64,000 nt of DNA from Nonomuraea cavernae (lineage in GTDB: Bacteria; Actinomycetota; Actinomycetes; Streptosporangiales; Streptosporangiaceae), in NCBI RefSeq assembly GCF_014646355.1, contig NZ_BMNH01000016.1, positions 62,510 through 126,509 on the forward strand. Direction: 5' to 3'. The first letter of the stretch is position 1. Every line of letters starts with the position of its first letter. Shown here one piece after another: positions 59,287 to 64,000 of the stretch. The notes under the pieces were generated by a model. The model was not told the DNA's origin. It made no database searches and saw nothing but the letters and a program-made list of their open reading frames with translations. A program made the position numbers and the translations under genes.

Positions 59287-60159
59287 TCAGTCCGCGGCGG
59301 CCTCGCGGGCCGCCTCACTCAGCGCCTGCCCGGCCAGCACGCCCACCAACCGCAGGCGGTAGGCGGCCGTGGCGTGGATGTCGCCCTCCGGCTCGGTGGC
59401 CTCCCGCACCGCCCGCGTGACCGCCGCCCAGTCGACCGTGGCGGCCGGGCGGCCGTCGCACTCGGACGTCACGTCCACCGTGATCGGCACCGGGCCGACG
59501 CCGACGCAGGCCACCCGGGCCGAGCCGACGCGCAGGTCGTCGTCCAGCGTGACCACGGCGCACACCCCGGCCAGCGCGTAGTCGCCGTGTCTCCTGGCCA
59601 CCTCCCGGAACGCGGTGCCCGTCCGCGCGGGCAACGCCGGGAAGAACGCCGACACGGCCAGCTCGTCCGGCCGCACCGCCGACTCCAGGGGGCCGGTGAA
59701 GAACTCGGCGGCGCCCACGTCGCGCACGAGGGGCGCGTCGCCGGCCGCCGCGCCGTCGCGCGCGAGCCGTACCGAACCGTTGAGCACGGCCAGCACGGCG
59801 GGCAGCTCGGCGGCCGGGTCGGCGTGCACGAGGCTGCCCACCACCGTGCCGCGGTTGCGGATCACGGGGTGCGCGACGAGCCGGAGCGCCTGGCCGAGCA
59901 GCGGGTGGGCGCCGGAGTGCTCCACCTCGCTGTGCCGGGCCAGCGCGCCCACCGTGACGCCCCTCGGGGTCGTCTCGATCGTGGCCAGCGACTCGATCCG
60001 GTTGATGTCGATCAGGTGCTCCGGCGCCATCAACCGCATGTTGAGCAGCGGGATCAGACTCTGGCCGCCGGCGAGCACCTTGCCGCGCACCCCGGCGAGG
60101 ATGCGCAGCGCCTCGCCGAGGTCGCGTGGAGCGTGGTACTCGAACGGCGGCGGCTTCAC
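59287..60159 (-). CDS. FAD subunit of Mo hydroxylase (CoxM-like)
   Basis: This 290-residue protein has the FAD motifs VLAGGQSLIPLLNMRLMAPEHLIDI and RNRGTVVGSLVHADPAAELPAVL, near the usual AGGHS and TIGG positions. GTG start overlaps the permease stop (GTGA). The C-terminal CO-dehydrogenase-FAD domain is complete. Confidence 0.95.
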   Translation of the reverse strand: MKPPPFEYHAPRDLGEALRILAGVRGKVLAGGQSLIPLLNMRLMAPEHLIDINRIESLATIETTPRGVTVGALARHSEVEHSGAHPLLGQALRLVAHPVIRNRGTVVGSLVHADPAAELPAVLAVLNGSVRLARDGAAAGDAPLVRDVGAAEFFTGPLESAVRPDELAVSAFFPALPARTGTAFREVARRHGDYALAGVCAVVTLDDDLRVGSARVACVGVGPVPITVDVTSECDGRPAATVDWAAVTRAVREATEPEGDIHATAAYRLRLVGVLAGQALSEAAREAAAD

Positions 60160-61514
60160 CCTGCGTCGCTCCCCACCGGCACCGGCCGCCTGCCCGCGAT
60201 GACGCGCAGCAGGTGGTAGCCGCCCACCACCACGATGGTGCCGAGCGCGATGCCCTCCAGCCTGAAGTCACCGCTGATCATCTGCTTCACCGGTCCGATC
60301 GCCAGGATGATGCCCGCGCCGATCGGCACCATGTTGACCGGATCGGCGAAGTCCACTCTGTTCTCGACCCAGATCTTGGCGCCGAGAAGCCCGATCATGC
60401 CGTACAGGATGACCGTGACGCCGCCCAGCACGCCGTCGGGCGTGGCGGAGACCAGCTCGCCGAACTTCGGGCTGAAGCCGAACACGATCGCGATGACGCC
60501 GGCGATGTAGTAGGCGGCCGTGGAGTAGACCCTGGTGGCCGCCATGACGCCGATGTTCTCGGCGTAGGTGGTGGTGGGCGAGCCGCCGACCGCGCTGGCG
60601 AGCACGGTGGCCGCGCCGTCGGCGGCGATGGCCCGGCCCATGTACGGGTCGACGTCGGTGCCGGTCATCTCGCCGACGGCCTTGACGTGCCCGATGTTCT
60701 CCGCGATCAGCACGATGACGGCGGGCAGCACGAGCAGCACGGCCGAGAACCTGAAGTCGGGCGCGTGCAGGTCGGGCCAGCCGAACAGGGGGGCCGACTC
60801 GATCTTCGAGAAGTCCACCCGCCAGTGCGGCGCGATGGTGAGCGCGCCGTCGACGTAGGCCGGCACCATGCCGAACAGCCGGTCGGCGACCCACGAGAGG
60901 AGGAAGCCGGCGATCAGCCCGATCAGGATGCCGATCCGGCCGATGAACCCCTTGAACGCCACCACCAGCACGAACGTGATCAGCATCGTGATCAGTGCCA
61001 GCCACTGGTCCTGCGGCCAGTAGAAGTCGGCCACCACGTACGCCAGGCCGAACCCGATCAGCATGACCACCGCTCCGGTGACCACCGGCGGGAAGATCTT
61101 GTGGATGATGCCGACGCCGAGGAAGTGCACGGCCAGGCCGGCCAGCGCCAGCACGAATCCGGCGACCAGGATCGCGCCGGTCACGATGGCGCTGGCCCCC
61201 TCGGTGTCACCGCCGAACAGCGCCCTGATCGCCAGCACCCCGCCGACGAACGACGCGCTCGTGCCCAGGTAGCTGGGCACCTTGCCCTTGACGATGAGCA
61301 GGAACAGGATCGTCGCGACCCCGGACATCATGATCGCGGTGTTCGGGTTGAGCCCCATCACCAGCGGGAACACGAACGTGGCGCCGAACATCGCGACCAC
61401 GTGCTGCGCCCCGAACCCGATCATGCGCGGCCAGCTCAGCCGCTCGTCCGGTCTGACCACCTCACCGGGAGCCAGATGTTTGCCGTCACCGTGTTTGGTC
61501 CAGCCGAAAACCAT
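60156..61514 (-). CDS. NCS2 uracil/xanthine permease
   Basis: This 452-residue transporter has about 12-14 membrane spans. The N-terminus has FGAQHVVAMFGATFVFPLVMG with the conserved QH, and AENIGHVKAVGEMTG plus GGSPTTTYAENIGV, the NCS2 motifs. The sequence is closer to uracil permeases in the GLNPNTAIMMSGV region, but substrate choice is not certain. GAGGGG lies upstream of the ATG. It opens the operon permease, FAD, 2Fe-2S, Mo subunits. Confidence 0.94.
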   Translation of the reverse strand: MVFGWTKHGDGKHLAPGEVVRPDERLSWPRMIGFGAQHVVAMFGATFVFPLVMGLNPNTAIMMSGVATILFLLIVKGKVPSYLGTSASFVGGVLAIRALFGGDTEGASAIVTGAILVAGFVLALAGLAVHFLGVGIIHKIFPPVVTGAVVMLIGFGLAYVVADFYWPQDQWLALITMLITFVLVVAFKGFIGRIGILIGLIAGFLLSWVADRLFGMVPAYVDGALTIAPHWRVDFSKIESAPLFGWPDLHAPDFRFSAVLLVLPAVIVLIAENIGHVKAVGEMTGTDVDPYMGRAIAADGAATVLASAVGGSPTTTYAENIGVMAATRVYSTAAYYIAGVIAIVFGFSPKFGELVSATPDGVLGGVTVILYGMIGLLGAKIWVENRVDFADPVNMVPIGAGIILAIGPVKQMISGDFRLEGIALGTIVVVGGYHLLRVIAGRRPVPVGSDAG

Positions 61515-61591
61515 GAAAGCCCCTCATCAGCCGGGCCGTCGGACAGGTGGCCGCCCCGCAGGCTCCTCCGCGGCGGTACTAAACCATTGCG

Positions 61592-61637
61592 GGCAGATTA
61601 GGCCCGTTTCCCCACTTCCACACGGGCATGATCTGCC
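61592..61637. promoter_or_regulatory. Nested inverted repeat upstream of permease operon
   Basis: GGCAGAT-TAG-GCCCG (61592-61606) is mirrored by CGGGC-ATG-ATCTGCC (61623-61637): a 7-bp outer and a 5-bp inner pair with symmetric 3-nt internal loops and a 16-nt center. It lies 78 nt before the permease start. It may be a repressor operator or, as RNA, a two-stem structure. Confidence 0.55.
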
Positions 61638-61737
61638 AAATTCGCTTTCCTGACCAGCGTTCCCGTCACTCACTCCGCCCATGCGAGCCGGTGAGACGGC
61701 TCCGGCCGTCCTGCCGGGCCGAAAATGGGTGCCCGTC

Positions 61738-61927
61738 TCAGTTCCAGTGCGGCGGCCGGTGATAGCGCGCCCCGTCCCGCCCCGCCACCACCTCCGGCAA
61801 CTGCGACCGCCGCACGACGGCCGCGCCGGCGACCCAGCTCACGCAGGCCGTAGTAGAGGTTGAAGCCGTCAATGTAGACACCGACCCGGCCGAATTCCGG
61901 ATTCGGCTTGTCGCCCATCGCCATCAC
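61738..61927 (-). pseudogene. NYN-domain protein gene with internal deletion
   Basis: The start encodes MGDKPNPEFGRVGVYIDGFNLYYGLRE, a typical NYN (PIN-like RNase) opening with the first acidic residue. The frame then changes and the sequence RSQLPEVVAGRDG and YHRPPHWN in another frame ends at a stop (61738-61740), a typical C-terminus of this family. About 150 central codons are missing, so no working nuclease can be made. Confidence 0.65.
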
Positions 61928-61973
61928 GCCCTAACATGGAGTCACCACGCCCGGGGGTACGTTCCCGGGCTCT

Positions 61974-62003
61974 ACGGCCTCCTTCGGGAGGCCGTTTATT
62001 TTT
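61974..62003 (+). terminator. Hairpin with T tract on plus strand
   Basis: ACGGCCTCC (61974-61982) pairs perfectly with GGAGGCCGT (61987-61995) around TTCG, followed by TTATTTTT. A second stem GCCCGGG/CCCGGGC precedes it. It has the form of a Rho-independent terminator for plus-strand RNA, but no plus-strand gene ends here. Confidence 0.5.
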
Positions 62004-62067
62004 GCTCGCACGCGACAATAGTAAACAGCGAGTAATGACATGATGACTTTTCGTGAAACGCGCTGGC

Positions 62068-62280
62068 TCAGGTCACCCGGATGGCGAAGCCGTCGCCCGA
62101 GACGAGCTGGCCGGAGCGGATCTTGCAGGTCTTGCGCAGCTCCACCTCGCCGTCCACGAGCACCATGCCCTCGGCGATCAGATGCTTGGCCATGCCGCCG
62201 GTCTCGGTGATGCCGCAGTATTTCAGCAGGTCGCACAGCGGGATGTAGTCGGAGCGCAGTTCGAAGTCCACGAGGGCCAA
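62068..62280 (-). CDS. S4 RNA-binding domain protein
   Basis: This 70-residue protein is one S4-like domain: PLCDLLKYCGITETGGMAKHLIAEGMVLVDGEVELRKTCKIRSGQLV (in one block). It is similar in size to YbcJ/RqcP-type proteins that bind rRNA or stalled ribosomes. The start TTG 62280 lies 2 nt after the PucR stop; GTG at 62271 is also possible. Coupled to the regulator gene. Confidence 0.82.
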   Translation of the reverse strand: MALVDFELRSDYIPLCDLLKYCGITETGGMAKHLIAEGMVLVDGEVELRKTCKIRSGQLVSGDGFAIRVT

Positions 62281-62282
62281 GC

Positions 62283-63896
62283 CTAGATGCCCCGCATCCG
62301 CAGCACGTGCAGCGCCAGGGTCAGGTTGAGCCGCAGGTGGGGGTCGTCGGTGAAGTTGCCGAGCATGCGTTCCAGCTTGCCGATGCGATAGCGCAGCGTG
62401 TTGTAGTGGAAGTGCAGCCGCCGGGCGGTCTCGGCCACGTTCAGGTTGGTCTCCAGGAGGACCTGGAGGGTGCGCCGCAGGTCGGCGTTCTCGGCGTCGT
62501 CGTCGGTGGCGAGCGGGCCCATCGTCTCGCGGACGAAGGCGTGCAGCTCGTCGGTGTCGTTCACGAGCGACAGCAGCCGGTAGACGCCGAGCTGGTCGAA
62601 GTGGGCGACCGCGCCGGCGCCGTGCAGCTGCCGGCCGACCCGGGCGGCCTTGAGGGCCTGCGCGTACGCCTCGGGGAGGGTTCCCCCGCCGGGCGACGGC
62701 CGGGAGGTGCCGGTCGAGAACGTGGCGGGCGGCATGTCGGCGAAGGCGGAGGCGGCGTCCTTGGCCACCCTGGCCGCGTCGACCTCGGCGTCGATGACCG
62801 CGACGACCTCGTGGGAGAAGCCGGCCACCGCGCCGCGGGGGTCGTGCCGGCGCATCGCCGCGGTCCAGCAGGCGACGAGCCGATCCTGGGCGCTGCGCTC
62901 GTCACCGTCAGGGTCGAGCTCGGCGACGAGCACGGTCACCGGTCGATCCAGGTCCCAGCCGAAGGCCCGGGCCCGGGCGATGACCCGTTCGGGGCTGCCG
63001 GCCCGGCCGGTGAGGACGTCGCGCAGGAAGTCGGCGCGGTACTTGCTCTCGACCGCGTTGACCGCCTCCTGCCGGGTGACGACCAGAGCGGCGACGGTGG
63101 CGGCGCGTTCGAGGATGCCGATGTCGCTGTCGCGGATGGCGCCCGCCGGGCTGTAGGCGACGATGCGGCCGTGGTGGTGCCCGCCCGCCACGACCGGCAC
63201 CGAGGCGAGTTCGCGCCCCCGGCCGCCCGCGGCCACGCGGACCGCGCCCACCGCCGGCCCCTCGCGGCCGATCGACTCGCGTAACGCCGCCACGTGGTCG
63301 GGGGGCCCGGCGGTGGCCAGCACCCGGCCGCCGCCGTCCACCGCCGCGACGGCCACGTCGAGCAGCCCGGCCACCCCTTCGGTCACCTCGTTCAGGCCGC
63401 CACCCGCGAGCACGACCTGGACCAGCGCCCGGTGCGCCTCCTCGGCACGGGCGAGCACCGCGGCCTGCCGGTTGAGGATGTCGGTCAGCACCTGGTTGAG
63501 GATGTCGTCGAAGCCGACGTCGTTCGGCAGCAGGATCAGCGGGAAGCCGAGCCGGTCGGCCTGCTCCACCATCTCGGCGGGCAGCTCGTCCACGTAGCGG
63601 CCGAGTTTGATGGCCAGCGCCGCGAGGCCGCGCTCGTCGAGGTCGGCGACGAGCCGCCCGAGCGACTGGGGGGTGTTGCGCAGCGGGTAGCCGGTGGTGA
63701 GCAGCAGCTCGTGCGGTTTGACCCAGGCCAGGACGTCGGGCACCTCCATGACGTTGAGGCGCTGCACGATGCGGCCCAGCCCGCTCTCCCCCGCGATCAG
63801 CCGGGCCTCGGCCAGGGTCGAGACGCCGAGCACCTCCCCGACGGACACGCCGTGGATGATCGTTCCGGTGCTGGCGAGGCGGACGGGGGGTTCCAT
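62283..63896 (-). CDS. PucR-family transcriptional regulator
   Basis: This 537-residue regulator has an N-terminal PucR ligand domain (SVGEVLGVSTLAEARLIAGESGLGRIVQRLNVMEVPD...HELLLTTGYPLRN), a central GGDEF-like region, and a C-terminal PucR helix-turn-helix (LNVAETARRLHFHYNTLRYRIGKLERMLG). The family senses purines or related ligands and often activates degradation genes. It stands upstream of the S4 gene and about 0.8 kb from the permease/Mo-hydroxylase operon it may control. Confidence 0.93.
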   Translation of the reverse strand: MEPPVRLASTGTIIHGVSVGEVLGVSTLAEARLIAGESGLGRIVQRLNVMEVPDVLAWVKPHELLLTTGYPLRNTPQSLGRLVADLDERGLAALAIKLGRYVDELPAEMVEQADRLGFPLILLPNDVGFDDILNQVLTDILNRQAAVLARAEEAHRALVQVVLAGGGLNEVTEGVAGLLDVAVAAVDGGGRVLATAGPPDHVAALRESIGREGPAVGAVRVAAGGRGRELASVPVVAGGHHHGRIVAYSPAGAIRDSDIGILERAATVAALVVTRQEAVNAVESKYRADFLRDVLTGRAGSPERVIARARAFGWDLDRPVTVLVAELDPDGDERSAQDRLVACWTAAMRRHDPRGAVAGFSHEVVAVIDAEVDAARVAKDAASAFADMPPATFSTGTSRPSPGGGTLPEAYAQALKAARVGRQLHGAGAVAHFDQLGVYRLLSLVNDTDELHAFVRETMGPLATDDDAENADLRRTLQVLLETNLNVAETARRLHFHYNTLRYRIGKLERMLGNFTDDPHLRLNLTLALHVLRMRGI

Positions 63897-63934
63897 GTGG
63901 AGATTGTGGCCCCTTAGCCGGTCTGTCAGGAAGA

Positions 63935-63977
63935 GCCAACCTTCCCGCGCACTGTTGGCAAATTTCTCCGTACGGAG
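63935..63977. promoter_or_regulatory. Dyads upstream of pucR-like gene
   Basis: GCCAAC (63935-63940) and GTTGGC (63954-63959) are inverted, and CTCCGTACGGAG (63966-63977) is a perfect 12-bp palindrome. Either may be a regulator site. The window ends here. Confidence 0.35.
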
Positions 63978-64000
63978 GGTTGGGAGGCCGTTCTACGGTC

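Noticed and set aside
61931..62236. Minus-strand frame ending in GLPKEAVEPGNVPPG
   Set aside because: It covers the S4 gene in another frame and the hairpins at 61948-61995; no start signal or family.
1..64000. tRNA, rRNA or CRISPR arrays
   Set aside because: I saw no cloverleaf with a GGTTCGAATCC-type arm, no rRNA-like conserved stretches and no regularly spaced direct repeats with unique spacers.

Overview
The window is about 64 kb of very GC-rich DNA with strong third-position GC, many GTG starts and actinobacterial gene families (prepilin peptidase next to aroC-aroK-aroB, a fused carboxyltransferase, WXG-type proteins, cydAB, CoxMSL-like hydroxylase). It fits a soil actinomycete, most likely Streptosporangiales (Nonomuraea-like); the family-level placement is inference from gene content only. 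No rRNA, tRNA or CRISPR array was seen.

Layout. 1-3134: a large secreted RHS/YD-repeat protein running off the left edge. 3485-7089: a heterodimeric ABC exporter. 7086-10331: two paralogous zinc-ribbon proteins, a cysteine desulfurase, two DUF202 membrane proteins and a lipoprotein. 10370-17041: a six-gene Liv-type uptake operon with an acyl-CoA ligase inside it. 17164-21606: UBP zinc finger, Pro-rich protein, DinG-like helicase and SGNH hydrolase. 21749-25180: aroB-aroK-aroC plus prepilin peptidase. 25317-26965: SseB-like gene, remnant of a TnpB (IS200/IS605) element with its right end, and a B3/4 protein. 27131-32077: a barbiturase/cyanuric-acid-hydrolase family enzyme, alpha/beta hydrolase, TetR, FUSC-like protein and aminotransferase. 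32103-36634: a run of five plus-strand genes that begins with an unusual alpha/beta hydrolase-like protein. 36689-40227: carboxyltransferase, CoA transferase, small kinase and a 48-residue membrane protein. 40650-45678: an HTH regulator facing hydantoinase/oxoprolinase genes hyuB and hyuA. 46192-50466: tdk, an OmpA-type lipoprotein flanked by a duplicated tdk 3' end, then a WXG-type pair whose second member has a papain-like C-terminus. 50518-54679: unknown protein, CoxG-like protein and cydAB. 54843-63896: lipoprotein, leucine-rich-repeat protein, and a permease-FAD-2Fe2S-molybdopterin operon, with an S4 protein and a PucR regulator behind it.

Two patterns recur. First, at least 17 genes start 6-8 nt after a TANNNT -10 hexamer with no ribosome-binding site, which suggests leaderless transcription; two of these starts are divergent and share abutting -10 boxes. 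Second, short tandem repeats with unit lengths of 9, 12 and 17 nt sit exactly at gene ends and in two cases include the stop codon.

Best candidates for something undescribed: the WXG/papain-fold pair (48629-50466), the tdk-tail duplication around the OmpA lipoprotein, the hydrolase whose nucleophile Ser and following Gly appear exchanged, the HTH regulator with a GTP-cyclohydrolase-III-like middle domain beside hydantoinase genes, and the dyad elements upstream of cydA and the purine/pyrimidine permease.
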